Source: Sphagnum compactum
Lineage: Eukaryota; Bryophyta; Sphagnopsida; Sphagnales
DNA: 64,000 bases
Assembly (NCBI GenBank): GCA_965153455.1
Contig: OZ234496.1
Coordinates: 17,600,304 to 17,664,303 of the forward strand
Direction of reading: 5' to 3'
This document shows positions 12,101-26,567 of the stretch, one piece after another. The stretch's first letter is position 1. Each line of letters opens with the position of its first letter. Made by a program: the position numbers and the translations under genes. The notes below the pieces were generated by a model that did no database searches, was not told the DNA's origin, and was given only the letters and a program-made list of their open reading frames with translations.

Positions 12101-15050
12101 ATTGATAGTAGGCTTTTGGCCTAGTACTTGCCCAACCTCGGTTTGCACCTTAATCATGATCTATGTTTACCATTGTTGATTTCGTATTAGTGATCTTTAA
12201 TTGCCATCAATTTGTATGTAAAGGTTTTGTATTTATGTTGCTGTGGACAAAAGAATGTAGTTACTTTGACCTAACGAGCTATTAACACCCCTAAGTTCAA
12301 GATGGGTAAATAGTTGGTAAGACTTTCACCTACACACTAATGGGTTTGAACCTAGAACCATTTTTTTAATGAGTTTTTAGGCATGAATAAAATAATTCCT
12401 TAAGTCTAGACATTATCACTAGTTAATCAATATGCATTTGAAATCTCAACCCTATGGAAACTTATTGCATGTATTTCTTTCAGTAAAATTGTGAGATGAA
12501 ATTAATGTTTAACCATGAGATGAAGGTTTTGTAAGAAAAATCATCCAGAAAACCAATTGAAAGCCAAGTCTACAAATGAAATCAAATTACTTACCCGCTT
12601 GAAAAAATCGCAGCCATTTGTATATAACTCCTTGTTGCTTGTTAGATTTGTTGTCAATCTGGTTACCACCTCTTTGCCAAAGTTATTGCTAATAAGAATA
12701 GGATTGACTTTCAATAGTCGACAAATTGTATTGCCAGTCATTGTATTATAAAAATAATTTGCATAAAGGACCATCATCTATACAACAAAATAACAAGAAA
12801 AGTTAGTTCAATTTGCACACATGCTTGTGACCTACATCAAGTATTTATCCAAGCATAGAAGCCATAAAAGCATCCATATCTCAGTAGCATAGTGAAATAT
12901 TACATTTTGAACGATACAAGAACATAAAATCTTGTGGACATACATACTGTGACATGAACCTTCAGATATGTTGCATCTTTATTGATCTTAATTAGTTGTA
13001 ACCTATTAGAACAAAATGAGTTTTTTAGATATGAGTGCCAGATGAAGACATGGGACAATTTGGGAAAGGTTATTTATTTCACATATAACAACACTTGAAC
13101 ACAAAATTTCAGCTCACCCAAATGCATGTTTAGCATCGTATTAGTTATTCTTGCTTCACGTGTCAAACAATGTAACAAGCTTATAAAAATTCCATGAAGG
13201 AGAAGGAGTTGGTCACATTTGGGAGCGACAAGGAACAATTGTTAGGTGCACTTCTTCCATTAGAAAAACTTGGAAAACTATCACTTGCATCATATTATAA
13301 AAAAAAATTAAAAAATAGACAAGTAATAAATGAAAAGAAGCTGCATTTATAGACTCAAGAAATAAATCTGCCCTGGTTGATGTTCCTGCCACCCATAAAA
13401 AAATCCACACAGGGTTCATCCATTTCCTTCATGCATTATGTCAACAAATCAAAATGTTGAATTTGCAATTTCTACAATTGCATAATAAAACACGGGTCTT
13501 TTCTAAAACTCACATATTCATGTGTATTGTTTAATGTGAAACAAATAGAGGTAGATTGGGTCAAAAAAAAAATGCTTTGGATGCTTATATTGCACTCAAA
13601 ACAAAGGTGGTGCATTAATGTTATAACATCGAAACTATGTGTGAAGCAAAACCACATTTATCCTTTCATATTATTTAAGGAATTCCTTGGGCATTAACAT
13701 CCTTTGATTGAAATAATGTCTTTAGTGCAACCTCTACCATGTGAAGTATCAAGGTCCAAACTCAATGATTGCTCGAAATATTCAATGGAAACCACAACAA
13801 TTTAATGTTAATATACCAAATTTACATGACATGTAAAGTTGAAAGTTATGAAGTTATTGAGGTTTTTTTAGCACCTAGTATGGGCTTAACTGTATGAGCT
13901 TTCTACCAACAACATGAAATTGTTGTAATGCAATTATTATCTGTCTAGATTTAAAAAACTTGTTAGTTAACATGCATCATCGTTATACACCCATTGTCCA
14001 CAATCTAAATTCAAAATACCAACATAAGATAAACAAGCAGTTCCATGTCATGGTATCTTTGAACTCATTACCCACAATTATGAGTAGTGATCAAGTGTAG
14101 CGTAGGTGGTGGCACAAGTAGCATTTATGTAATCGATTCCATGGAAACACCTACCACCCAACTTAAGTCATAAGCACTACAAAAGCAATGGGTATAGATT
14201 TTGATACCTTCCAAACTGAATACCTTGAATTGTAAAAATATCAAAGAAAATTATAAATACAACCATCATTGTACGATCATTCTCTTCTCAAGGCCACATT
14301 GGATATTTTTTGTGCATGGATGGTAAGACCCAAACTTTATGTATCCATAACCCTCTAATATTTATAATTGATATGGAGAATGGCCGAAAAACACACAAGG
14401 GTGATTAATAAATGTTTTGTGACTTCTGAATGTTGTATACCCAAGTAAATGAACATTAGCTAAAAACACTAGACTTGTGAAATAGTGGGTTGTCATCATT
14501 AAAAGCTACACAAGCATCACAATCTACACACAACTTATGTAATCAATGTGCTAATTTGGGAAGGACCTAGTGAAATTGGATTGCATTGCCCACTACATTG
14601 ATGACTTCCAATGCAGCACTTGAAACCTATTACCTTTCACCATATATATCATTCATTGACAAAGTGTTATCAAAGAACTTCTTGCAAATCTTGTAGCAAA
14701 TTCAACTAATCCCATGTTTTACTGCACATGAACTTTTCAAATTTTAAAACATGGCCAAAAGTATTACCATACTACATTGTCCTATCAAATATATGCCAAT
14801 TTTGTGACACTTTGCAACAATCTAGAATATGTTGCAGACATAAGAATGTCATCACTTTTGACAAAAGCAATTGTAAACATTAAAAGGTAGAGACAAAAAA
14901 ACCTTAAGAATCAATGAGTAAAAAATTGTATATTTGTTATAGTTTCAGGCACGTAGGTGCATTTCATGATGTTTTATGGTGATGTCTTCTTCCTTTTGGT
15001 ATACCATAATATACGATGCTCAAAAAAACCATTTGTACCACCCATATGGT
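9200..15050. other. AT-rich interval without recognisable genes
   Basis: No gene, RNA or clear repeat unit was recognised in this ~5.8 kb. One minus-strand open frame at 10,336-10,593 (85 aa) reads smoothly but has no motif I know and no intact context, so it is not called. Confidence 0.5.
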
Positions 15051-15062
15051 ATTCCCCTCCTA

Positions 15063-15215
15063 GTCTACCAGTAATGAAGATTGATTCAAACACTATTGAA
15101 TACCTTGTTGAAATCCTCAAAGTGATGAAAATAATTAGCATGCCTCGTCATGAATACTTTATAACCTATATTTTTGAAATGGACTTTGAGTAAATGTGGC
15201 ATCTTTACACAAGAA
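15063..15215 (-). pseudogene. fragment of a DYW-domain C-terminus (PPR relic)
   Basis: The minus strand reads ...HFKNIGYKVFMTRHANYFHHFED, followed after a short disruption by HYW and a stop. This matches the canonical end of plant DYW-class PPR proteins (F-x-x-I-x-x-R-x-I-x-V-R-D-x-x-R-F-H-H-F, ending D-Y-W). The stretch also aligns by eye at the nucleotide level with the DYW end of the larger PPR pseudogene at 33.5-35.1 kb. An internal stop sits between HFED and HYW. No PPR repeats were recognised on the upstream side (higher coordinates), so this is an isolated scrap. Confidence 0.55.
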
Positions 15216-15219
15216 GAAA

Positions 15220-17690
15220 TGTTGTCCTTTTTAACTATTCAAATTCATTAGATTTTTAGTGCAATGAGGCAAAATTGATTAATATGCAACTTGTATGGTT
15301 TTGGTAAAAAAATACTAGTTGATTAGGATTTTTTAGTGAAATGTTTTTTAGTCATGTTGGATCGTCACATGTTGCATTAAATAATTTTTAATTTTAACAT
15401 ATGACATGGATATATATGGTCCCAAGTTAATATGAAGTGGAATAAATAACCACATCATCATATAAAAAAAAATTCCCGAATCATGGAGTCACGAATTTAA
15501 TTTCTTTCATGCATTCTGTGAAAAAATTATGTGACATGAAAAATTTTAATTTTTTAAATTATTTTTTCAACAAATGTTTTTTGATGCCATTCACCATTAT
15601 ATACAAGTTCATATATTACATTTATACATGATACATTGATGTACACATTCATCAAGGTTTGAATTCAAGACCTCATGGAAGCACACCAAGGTTTTAATCA
15701 CCAAACCACTTCAAAACCTTATTAACAAAGAAGATTTGTTTTTTATTATGCTTGGCATGGAATTGTTTAGAAAATTGAAAATTTTAACATAAATTTTCTT
15801 TTTCAAAATCTATTCAAATATTACAAATGAAAACACAATCTTGAAGCTTATTCAATAATGTGTGTGTGTCTGTATATATATAGTATTAAATATAAAACGT
15901 TTTTAAAAACTTAAAATAACATGTCACATGAATAAATTTAAAAATGTCTTTTTGTTTCAATTGACCTACAACCTATATAAATTCAATGTGAATTCAAGTA
16001 TACATTCATTCAATTTTTAACAATGTTATTTCCATTATGTAAAATATGTCCATTTTTTAAAGAATTTCAACTTTTATTTTTTCCAATATGATTACGTTTA
16101 AAGGTTTATTTAGTTTTGCAATGTTGTTAAAATGGCAATCATCTATAAAAAGATTTAGCCACATTTGGTTATAGACAAGTTGTGGAGTTAGAAACTTGTC
16201 TAAATCCTTCAATATTATGGCTACCTACCATAATTTATTGTAAAACATTGACAATATATATTTTTAAATTGATAGAATTTATTTTATTTTTAAAAATATT
16301 TTATTGATATTGTTGCCCCTTTAAATTGGCAAAAATTGGCCACAAGACAAATTTTTTAAAATAAATCAATATAGCCATTTAATTCTCAATACCATATTTG
16401 TTTAACAACATGAATCATATATTAATATAAATGATTAATTACACAACTTTGAAAAAACAATCACAAAATATTAATATTATTTTAATGATGTAAGAATATA
16501 TTTTACCTTCATTTCCATTATAAAAATAAAAGCAACATAGTTTGGTGAAATTTTGGCATTAAATAGTTGGATTAATCCCCCCCCCCCCCCTCCCCCCCCA
16601 AGCAACATGTTTTTCTTGGTTTTGAATTTTCTTCACTTTGCAATTTTTGTTGGAAAAAATGGAAAAAAATATGCAAAATCAACGAAAAATATAAACATCA
16701 AAAAAATTGCTAGAATTTTGAGATCACAATTTTGAAAAAAAAAAAAGGTACTTCTAATGAATACAAATTTAAAAGTAATTATAATAATTCCAACCTCAAA
16801 TTTATTTAAAAACTTCTAAGTTCAATATTTGAAATCATTATAAACCTTGTCCAATTTTTTTGAAAACATTAAAATAAATATTAATAATGTAACTGATTAT
16901 TTTTTTGTGGTGACTTTCCACCAATTTGTGAACATAAAAAAGGGCCGTCAAGATCAATAAATAATTTTTAAATTAAAAACCAAATATCTTCCATTTTTAA
17001 AAAATGATATAATTCTATAATGGGTTCTAAGACTTGTAGCCAAAATATAGAAATATTTTAACAAATTTATACCTCCATATATGGTTTATAACCAAAACAT
17101 GGTTAAATTTTCTTGTGGATGATCTTGAAAAACACCACAAATTTGAAAATAAAATAAAATTGGTGATGTAAATATTATGATCACCATTTATAATTAATTA
17201 ACTTATTTGATTTGTTAAAATAAAAATTTAAAATTCACCACTAAATATTTAAACATAAATTATAGCAAAATAAGCCATAAATTTTGATAAATCATGTTTA
17301 AAATAAAAGTAAAAAGTAAAAAATATTGATAATTTAATAAGAATTTTTTAAAATTAAATTATAATAATTATTTTTTAAAATTTAAAATTAAAATATATTA
17401 AAATTTTAAATATTAAAATTTACAAAAATATTTTTAAAAATTAAAAAATTTAATCATTTTTTTTAACATGGATTTTTTTTCATACACTAAAAAAAATGGC
17501 GAAAATTTTAAGGATTATTTGGGGTTTTTGGTGTGGCATCATGGACATTCATAATTTTTTTAAAAAAATTCATGATGCCTAAAAAAAATGAGGGAAAAAC
17601 ATATATTTTAATTTACATAAATTTACAATAAATCTATATATGAAAAAATATAATTTAAAGGTTTACATGCATCCTTATATGCATAAACAT
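15220..17690. other. very AT-rich interval
   Basis: Nothing recognisable except a C homopolymer and general A/T simple sequence. No coding signal is supported. Confidence 0.55.
16577..16599 (+). repeat. poly-C tract
   Basis: Fourteen Cs, one T and eight Cs sit inside otherwise AT-rich DNA. The length is likely to be unreliable in sequencing and variable between individuals. Confidence 0.85.
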
Positions 17691-18375
17691 TTTGACGTAA
17701 TCACTGACATATTCAAATATAAATGTGAAACTTGCCAAATGTTTATACATCCATCCAAAAAATTGTGATGAGTGCAAAATGTAACTTGTGGGTAATGAAT
17801 TTAACACATTCCAAGTGAATGATTCAATTCATGTGTAAATGTTGATAATTCAACAAATGTGAAAACTTTCATTAAACCGTTCAAGTATAAATGTTAGGCA
17901 CTAAGTTATTATGGGTGTTTTAATTTATACAATTAAGTGCAATATGCAACATTTGAATAATAGTTTCAATAAGTTCAAAATGAATGATTCAACTCATGTG
18001 CAAATGTTGATAATTCAAAAAAATTTATTAAACCATTCAAATATAATAACAAACATTGAGTTGCATGTGTTTCAATATATTTTAATAAGTGCAAGATGCA
18101 ACTTTGAGTAATAATTTTAACATATTGAACGTGAATGGTTTTAGTCATGTACACATGTTGATAATTGAAGAGATGTGGAAAAAATCATTATTTTTTTCCA
18201 ATATATGAATGGAGTCGTAAATTGTTACATGTGTTTTAATAAATTATGGTAAGTCTAAAATGCAACTCATGAATAATGGTTTGAACATGTTAAAATTTGA
18301 TGGTTCAATTCATGTACCATGTTGATAGTTAAAGAAATGTAAAACAAATCACTAACCCATTATAATGTATTGTGT
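17690..18375. repeat. four-copy ~160-bp degenerate tandem array
   Basis: An AGTGCAAAATGYAACTT-like motif recurs at about 17,771, 17,936, 18,088 and 18,252, with spacings of about 165, 152 and 164 bp. Each copy is followed by TTCAAYTCATGT and ATGTTGATAATT blocks and preceded by a TGTTTYAATWWATT block. The copies are substantially diverged, so this is an old satellite-like array or a decayed element with internal repeats. Confidence 0.7.
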
Positions 18376-21300
18376 AAATAAAATTAAAGGCTACCTCAAT
18401 TTTCACATCATCAATTATACTCATAAGTGAATAACATCGTGAATGTAACAATTATGAATAAAATTGACCATTAATTAGTGCAACTAGTCAATTCCAAACT
18501 TAAGATGGCTAAATGTAGTTGAAACGTAATCAAATTGGACAATAGTCACAATGTGTGGGAGTGGAAAAATACATGATTTCTTCTCGTGTCACAAACTGGT
18601 TACAAAACACAACAAATCAAAAATTAAATATGGCTTTTAAGAACTCGAAATGGCTAACTATCAAGGTCTATTTGGGGAATTGTGCATGAAATAATGAATA
18701 CCTCATTAATAGGTCACAACAATGTTGACTTGTATCAATGAATCCGTTGATAGTTTCAAAATGGGCAACTTTCACGTTTCATTCCTCAATGCAAAAATCT
18801 ACAAATTTGGCACAATCTGGAGGAGACATTCTTAAGTATGTAGACGTTCGTTGCACAGTAGATGACCACCTTCTTTTCCAAAAGAGGTTGCTTAAACTCC
18901 TCGCATTGGGTTGTCTTCATAGACACCATTGAAAGAGTTTGTCGACTATGCCAAGAAGAAAGATTCCTAATAAATTTGCCAACCTTCCAAGTTTTTAATC
19001 TCACTTTTTAAGCTTTTGATCTCACCTTCCAAGCATGCATACATCTTTGAAGAACAACTATGTGCAACCAGAGATCTTCACCACCATTGGTAGCCATATA
19101 TGGGTCCACACAAGGCAAGAGTGCATAATGAAGTTCATTAAACTGAAAGCTTATGACATAGGTTCTTCAAAAGCTACAAAATCTTTGATCTTGAAATCAT
19201 GCACATTACAACAATTTACTCATAAAAACAACTTGGAATGACAAGAGTAAAAATAAATATGGTGCATCATATATGAGCGATGTTAAAGAAAAATAAAATC
19301 TATCGCATCATTTGTGAGTGATGCCAAAGAAAAAGTATATATGGCGCATCATGTGTGAATGATGTTAAGAAAAAACAAAAAACAACACAAACATACAAAG
19401 AGACACACATGCAAAGAGATGCATGAAAGAAAGAAAGAAAATGAAGTTGCTTGTTTGACAACAAGAGTAAAAAATGGCATTTTGGGCTTGGGTCTACCCA
19501 CCCAAATAAACTTGACAAAGAAAAAGGCCCTTAAATAACTAAAAAAAATAGCAATTTTTATTTTTATTTTCACAAGTTGAGGGCATAATTATTGTTTTTG
19601 AACTTATGGTTAATAACTTATTTCATATTCACTTAGCAAAATGCCATCGTGAGATGCAAATAAAGTTCTAGGGAAACATTTATCACCTACTTACCTTTAA
19701 TAGTTTTTAAGGCATTTTGTTTAGTGACATTTATAGCAAACATAAGGTTTATGGGTTGCAACATAAGGTCATTATTATTGGAAAGGTTTTTTTCTTTTAA
19801 AAATTCATACTTTAGAATCTAAAAGATGGTAAGTGATTTAGTAAATTTTTATTTCATGTTCCATCTATAGTAATTTCTTTAGCCTAGAATAATGGTTACA
19901 TTTCTTTGAACATAATATTAAAGCATTATCAATTTTCAACACTTCCACCTCCCACCAATGTTTTTTTTGACAAATTTAACAATTTAGCCAAAGTGGCAAT
20001 CATGTGTAGGAAAATGAAAAAAATGGCAGTTATCATTAACAGAAGTTAGTGAAATGTGACTATAAACTAAACATAAAACACAAATCTTGAATCATTTTTT
20101 TTATGTTTTTTGGGTATTTACTAGAAAACCAAACATAACAAAGAAGCAATTTTGGCCACCAAAACCTTTAAAATTTTAATCTTTCTTACACTTTTGGCTA
20201 CATACATATAACTTTCAAAACAAATAAAATTTAAATATTTGAATCTTTTTTAAAAAAATTAATGGATCTTAGTTTGATGTAAAAAGACCTTCCCAAGTTT
20301 GTAATGTCCCCAAAATTTGAAATTTTTTTTAGGAAAAAGCAAGGAACATTTTTTTCCCATAAGGACCTTCCACTTTTATAACATTCCCAAATTGTGAAAG
20401 TTTTTAATGTAGGCTAAGGAACATTTTTTAGGTTCTTTCAAGGTTTGAAACCCTGGGGAGAGGGTGAGCCCAAAAAATGTCCTTATTCATAGTTGCCCAT
20501 GCAACTTGAGGTCATGTACAATGATGAAAATTTCAAAAAATCAACCTTTTGTGTATAGGAAAAGGTTTTTAATGTAGATCCTTCTGATGATTTTGGTCCC
20601 TCCCCTTGGCCTATTGGTTGTGGGACAAATGTCAAAATTCTTGAAAGGGGTTTACATTTAGACCCTTCACCTACATAAAGAAGTTGTTGTGCACTCCCAT
20701 ATCCCAACACTCTTGACAAAACACCATATTTTTTCTTGATTTTTTTAAAAAAAGTTTTTAAAAGTAGGACACTTACAAACTATAAGGCCATGTTGGTTAG
20801 TTAGCATGATATTAGGATTTTGTAAATGTCCTAAACAAGGCTACAATGATGATGAAACCTTGCCAAACTTTATTGAACGAAAACATGCAACAAAGGGGGA
20901 GAAAAAGGAACAAGAAGAAAGGACCCAAGTCTTGGAACACAAACAAAACCCCAAAAAAAGGGCAAACCACCAAGAGGAAGGGGAACAAATCATGTTCCCA
21001 ATCCTCCCCCACTCACAAGAATCATCAAAAGGTTATGCTTGAAAAACTTGACAAAAATACACATCATTGTGGGAGTTTTTTAAATGTGTGTATTTGATAA
21101 TATAGATGTTTTTTACTATGTTGCAATGCCCATTTGTGACCAATGATACACCCTCATTAAACAACAATTTAAAGGTGAACATAATTTTGTTTTTTTTAAC
21201 CACAAAAATGGTAGTTCTCCCTCTTTGATGTGGCATGTAAATACAAATTCCTTAATATATAACAACCTTGGAGGAAAGGATCCTTAGTGCTATTTGAAGG

Positions 21301-21740
21301 TGCTTTATCAAGTGCAATAATCTTTGGCTAGATAATTTCGTGTAAGATCCCTAGTGAAGTGGGATTGCAATGTAAGAACCCTAGATATATGGAAACTACC
21401 ATAGTACCTTATCTGGTTTGGCCACTATTGTTTCAAGGTCATGCCAACGTACAATTACAGTTGGGGTACACAAAAGGAATGTCTCACCCCAAAATTACTT
21501 TCAAAACACTCCTTTGAATGACTATTACATTTTTGAAATTATTTTTTAATACCTATTATATTTTTGAAATGATTTATTTGGTAAATTTTTTGTTTTCATT
21601 AGATACTCACATACTTTTTGATTAAAATGGTGGTGATTTTTTGTGATTTGGATGATTAAAACATGTTTTTAAATGTCTTGAAACTCATGTTTCCATGACT
21701 CATCATAGATTGTTCAAGAATTGTGCCCCATTATGTAGTT
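18376..21740. other. gene-poor interval
   Basis: No supportable gene. The interval contains a short tandem repeat at 19.26-19.38 kb. The minus-strand frame at 18,786-19,004 has no recognisable domain. Confidence 0.5.
19259..19376. repeat. three-copy ~42-bp tandem repeat
   Basis: The unit GCGCATCATRTGTGARYGATG followed by an AAAGAAAAA tail occurs three times in a row with minor changes. No element was recognised. Confidence 0.7.
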
Positions 21741-21754
21741 TTATCGAAAAAAAT

Positions 21755-22350
21755 TCAACAAGATTAGTAATTTGATTGGACATGTGAAGCATGTAATGAA
21801 GGAGCAAAATATAATTACAACTTATGAATTTATTGAATTGTATAGTGAGCTAGTGGTTGTCCACCTTCCTATCATTGAAAAACAAAGGTATGTTTTTATC
21901 CTTTACATGTTTGGATTATCTTTCTTAAGAAATAGACATGTGCACATATTAGAGAAATTTTCTTTCTCCATCATTATTTTTCTCAAGTTGTTGATTAAGA
22001 GGTATGTGTTTAACCATCATATTTTCTTGACTATTGTTCCCACATGTGTATTTTTCAATGTTCTTTATTGTGAAGTTTATCATCTGACTTATGTGGGAGC
22101 CATGAATAGACACAAGAATCTGGGAATCACTAGTAAAATCTTGCATGATATCCAATATCTTTACTAGGATGGTTGATGTATTAGCAAGTGTCTTTTATAA
22201 TTAATAAAGGCAGTTTGTGCAATATTAGCTGCCAAATATGGGAAGGAATTTGTTGCAGCGGCTATAGAATTGTGACCTAATTCCTAACGTAGTCCAAGAC
22301 AATGAATGGGAATGCACGGCTCTTTAAACAAAGGTTGACATCTCCCAATC
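21755..22350 (+). pseudogene. IST1-like (ESCRT-III regulator) gene relic
   Basis: A frame near 21,772-21,887 reads IGHVKHVMKEQNIITTYEFI then ELYSELVVVHLPIIEKQ, closely matching the IST1-domain core (RVEHVIREQN..AAYE.IELYCE..VVRLP.IE.QR). It ends at a plausible GT donor at 21,888. A second block at about 22,211-22,270 reads AILAAKYGKEFVAAAIEL, matching the later IST1 segment (F.AKYGKEFVAAA.ELRP). It then hits an immediate stop where Arg-Pro is expected. IST1 proteins modulate ESCRT-III disassembly at endosomes. The N-terminal domain (basic helix region) is missing, stops lie just upstream, and the intervening conserved ELK..I.SLIFA segment is absent. It is therefore a fragment that kept an intron remnant, not a retrocopy. 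Confidence 0.65.
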
Positions 22351-22399
22351 TCTTTTTAATACAACAGATTATGATGTAAATCAAATTTGAATAGGTAAA

Positions 22400-22975
22400 C
22401 CAACTTGGTAATGGATATGATATGCATGATTTATTTGTTGCACCAAAGATCATTATTTCTTGGAATTTTCAATAGTTCAACTTTTCCTATGAACGTCGAA
22501 CCTACCTTAAGTTGATACACAAATATCTAACATGGTTGGAAGTTGTTGGAACCTTATGTGAAAACTTTGGTTCAATTCCAATATATGCAATCTTGTTATA
22601 GGTGTCTTAACCTTAGTCTCTAAGATACATGCCTTTTCTTTGATATCTCTATGATTGAAGAAGTAATTGTCCTTTCATAGTTCATGGTTGGTTTTTTTTA
22701 ATGGTAATGATTTTGTCATAAAGCTTTTTTTGACAAGTATATGAAGGAGAAGTTTCCAAAACCATTATCACAATGCAAAGATCAAAATTAGGGAATGTTT
22801 TTCCTTGACTTTGGGGTTAAAGCATGATTGGAGTACCCCTTTAAGAACACTAAAAACTCACTCCTAAAGACTCAAAATCATCTTTTTCTTTATTTTTCTT
22901 ATGATTTATTTTAAGCTTTCCCTTTTTTCTCATGTCAAATGAAATAATTTTGTTCCAATTTTATATAAGCATTTA

Positions 22976-23044
<69 letters not shown>

Positions 23045-26000
23045 TTTATGAAAGTAATAATAGTAAAACTTATCCAATATAGGCCATGTTCTATCTATGG
23101 CCCAAATTCTCAAAAATTTCACTTTTTGAAAATTTTACATTGCAATAGAGCACTTGGTTTTTGTCACACTCATATATCTTATGTACATTAGTATTTAAGA
23201 TGTTTGTGATAAGAATTTTGGGCCAAAATGTTTTTGAGACATTCCTTATGAATCCTTGAACCTTTTTTTTTTTTAAAAACAAAGTCTTGGATTTTTTTTT
23301 AGGACTTGATAAAAATCCTTAATTTTTTCAAATTTGACATGTTGTGCATAAAATAGTACTTTAATAATGTATCTATTCATGAATGTGCCATTAAGTTACA
23401 AAAACATGTTTTAAATGAAAAGGTCCACTGGATACAAAAAGAGATGGTCTTTTTTTGTTAGTACCCCAACCATACTTTGACCCCTTGCCACAATTCTTGA
23501 CAAATAGTTTGTGAAAAATTTGAACTATAACTTTAACTAATTTGAACCTAATTCATGGGTTCTCTTCAAGTTTTTAGCAGCAACATTTCTTTCAATAGTC
23601 ATTATTGTTCTAAAAGTTCTACCCATACAAATATTTTAGTCTAATAAATGAAAAACTAACACATACAAAGAACATTCCTTAAGCAATTTGCAACAAAGAT
23701 ATGGGGTTTATTGAACACTTCACACACAACACAAGTTCCCATAGCATATGGCTAAAATGATTTTCTCTCTACCAAAAAACAACATTTAACCAATATTTCA
23801 TGCAAGAATGTTCATACTCATGAATCATTCATGCACTAACAAGGAATGAAAAGGAAAAATACCTAGCACTATAAATTAAACATCCATGTTGCATTGTTTT
23901 GAATCATATTCTTAATTGGCATTATGAATCTTGTAACAATCCCATTTAGAAATTGAGAACCTATTTGTTAATTAAATATCATCAATATTGCATTTAGTTA
24001 ACTACCACTAGAGCCTATGTAGATATTTTAACAACTAATTCATACAAGTGCTATAACTCCTGCCAAGCACAATTGATGACAATTAAAGATGAAACACTTC
24101 TATACAATTATGAAAAATACATAAGATAAGATTGTGGCTTGGTTAAATATGTATAATAAAAGGATGTTTTTGTTAGAGAGTAAGTGCACAAATCTTTAGA
24201 GAAGGACAAGCAATTGGTGAGTTAAATGTTTGATTGCCACATTGATTTTGGTTTTTTGACAACATATTATATCCCAAGTGTGGAAATATGTTAACTCTTG
24301 AAAGCCTTAGCCTAAAAAACTATTTTACTTCTATTCAAAGCTTTATTTAAAAAGTAAGTCCAAATCCATTTACTCATCCATGACTTGGGTTACAACACTA
24401 AGTTAACCTTGGATTCAAAGTTTATACTCATAAATCTTTGATAAAAATTTCAACCTAAATCAAATGAAGGATGATGGGAAAAACAAATTAGATTGAGCTC
24501 ACAAATAACCAAGCAAAAATTGCTCACAAGCATATCTAGAGCTTCAATGGCCATCATGACATGAGATTAATGCATGCATTGTAATGTGGCACTCAATTGA
24601 TCAATTTGGGCACTTATTAAAAAAATCAAGATCAAAATGTGATTATTCAAATAATAAAAAACATTGTAATTTCCTAAATGTGAATGTGAAGAGCTTTGAA
24701 AATGAGCATCACTTCAAAGGAAATCTGTGTTAATTAGAATGTTGGAACTCTTGAATCATTTCATAAATGAGTTTTTAAAATTAGCCGCCTACTACCTACA
24801 TCCTTGTCACCTTCATTGGTGCACTCCTAAATGTAGGCAAATGGTGTTTCATTCAAATTATATCTACTAGAAGAGTTTTTTTGATCTTTTGGGTCATCAT
24901 CTAAATGAAGTTCATCCCTCTCTTTGGCACATCTATGATCATCGTGAGTGGAAGTGCTATCACCATCTTACTAAAGACATACAAACACAAACTGAAAAAA
25001 TTAGTGAAGGGGATACACATAAACCATTATCCCTTGATTGGATTTGTTTCATTAAAGTTTTAATGAAACATGTATTATACACATGTACTACTAATGAGAT
25101 CTTGCAACTTCCTTTTCACTTATGATTCACAAATTAATTGGAATGTTGCATGAATATGATGTATCATTAATGATTTATGCAATGTTTTATGTGAATTCAC
25201 ATAATGGTTTTTTTCAAATGGATATTACAATAATGCTATAGTGTGACAATTTACAACATGTTCCATTGTGATTTGTTGGAGATGAAATGCACATTTTTTA
25301 TTTCATTAATAAAATAAAAAGTTATTAATGGTTCATTTATTTCACCAAGACCATTTACTTCAATATTAATCTTGTTAATGTGATTGTAATTTATATATTC
25401 AATTGAAACAAGTTATATTATTGATAGTTCAAGGTACTTTTTTATTACATTTTGTTTGAATGTGTACAATAATGTTCTTTAAATAATCCTAAGTGGTGAT
25501 CATCCTGAGGAAAATTTAATCAAATTTGGTTATAAAGCTGACATGAAATACAAATCTTTAATCAACCATTTATATTTATGGTTACATATTAAAAACCAAA
25601 TATAAAAATATTGTGATTTAAAATAAAACTCAACACATGAAAAATTAAAGTTGCAAATATGATCAATTCATGCATTTGTATTCCTATTTTTTCTTGGTCT
25701 ATTTTGGATACTTAGTAGAATGTTCCTTTATCTGTGTACAACATGTTGAGAACGGTGCTTTGACATAAAGTTAGAAGTGTGATGATAAGTAGAGGGACTC
25801 ATGATTGGAGTGTGTTTATTATTATTATTTGTGATACATTAATTTCTCTTAAAAAATATGCATAAGATTTATTCATTTTTTTCAATTGATTAGCATTTAA
25901 ACTTTTTACCATTTCATTACACCAATTAGATGCTCTAGATACATTCAAATACAAATAGGATATATTGGTGTCAAAGCATTCTTGAAAAAACACAACATTT

Positions 26001-26480
26001 TTCTCACTTCTGATGATTGAAACCCTCCAAAACCAATTCATTTCAAAACAAAAATTGACTAAATTTTGTCAATAAAAGAAAGGCTGGTGTAAAGAACAAG
26101 TATTGCCAAGTTTCAAAAATCAAGTTCAAAAAACAAGAGATGAATATATTGGTTAGATTCAACAACCTAAACCAAAAATATCATCTTACAACATTGCCAA
26201 AAATAGTACAAAATTGCATTAGCACAACAAATAGGTATAAACTCTCACGTTAAAATTATCTAATCATCATCCAAATAGGAAAAAACGTGGACATCCTCAA
26301 ACTTGTTCATAAATGTATTCCATTAATGGTTCAACTATTCTCACCTTAGGATTGTGGTATTCTTTAATGATTTGTTGCAAACTATTTTATGAAAAATATT
26401 GAAATCATAATGTAGATTTCTGGACATGTTACAAATCGCCTAGTCAGTTATTTGAATTTTTCTAACATCCATGAGGATTA
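22400..26480. other. AT-rich gene-poor interval
   Basis: No gene recognised. It contains one long (TA)n tract at 22.98-23.04 kb. Short frames near 24.9 and 25.8 kb have no identifiable motif. Confidence 0.5.
22980..23041. repeat. (TA)n microsatellite
   Basis: About 31 uninterrupted TA dinucleotides. It can extrude a cruciform and is highly polymorphic by nature. Confidence 0.95.
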
Positions 26481-26485
26481 CACAC

Positions 26486-26566
26486 CATGGAATGGTCAAA
26501 CCCCTGCCCATTATGTTGGGTAAGCTAGGCAACACACCCAACATAATGGGCAGGGCTGATTCCATG
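26486..26566. repeat. 81-bp hairpin with perfect 20-bp arms
   Basis: The arms at 26,502-26,521 and 26,536-26,555 are exact reverse complements, built around CCCTGCCCATTATGTTGGGT, with a 14-nt loop. CATGGAAT/ATTCCATG pairing extends the stem outward after a small bulge. It directly abuts the inverted-repeat element at 26,568. Confidence 0.85.
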
Positions 26567-26567
26567 A

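Noticed and set aside
21772-22167. 131-codon continuous frame through the IST1 region
   Set aside because: Only the first ~40 codons match IST1. The rest is intron read-through rich in Phe/Ile, and the match resumes in a separate block at 22.21 kb.
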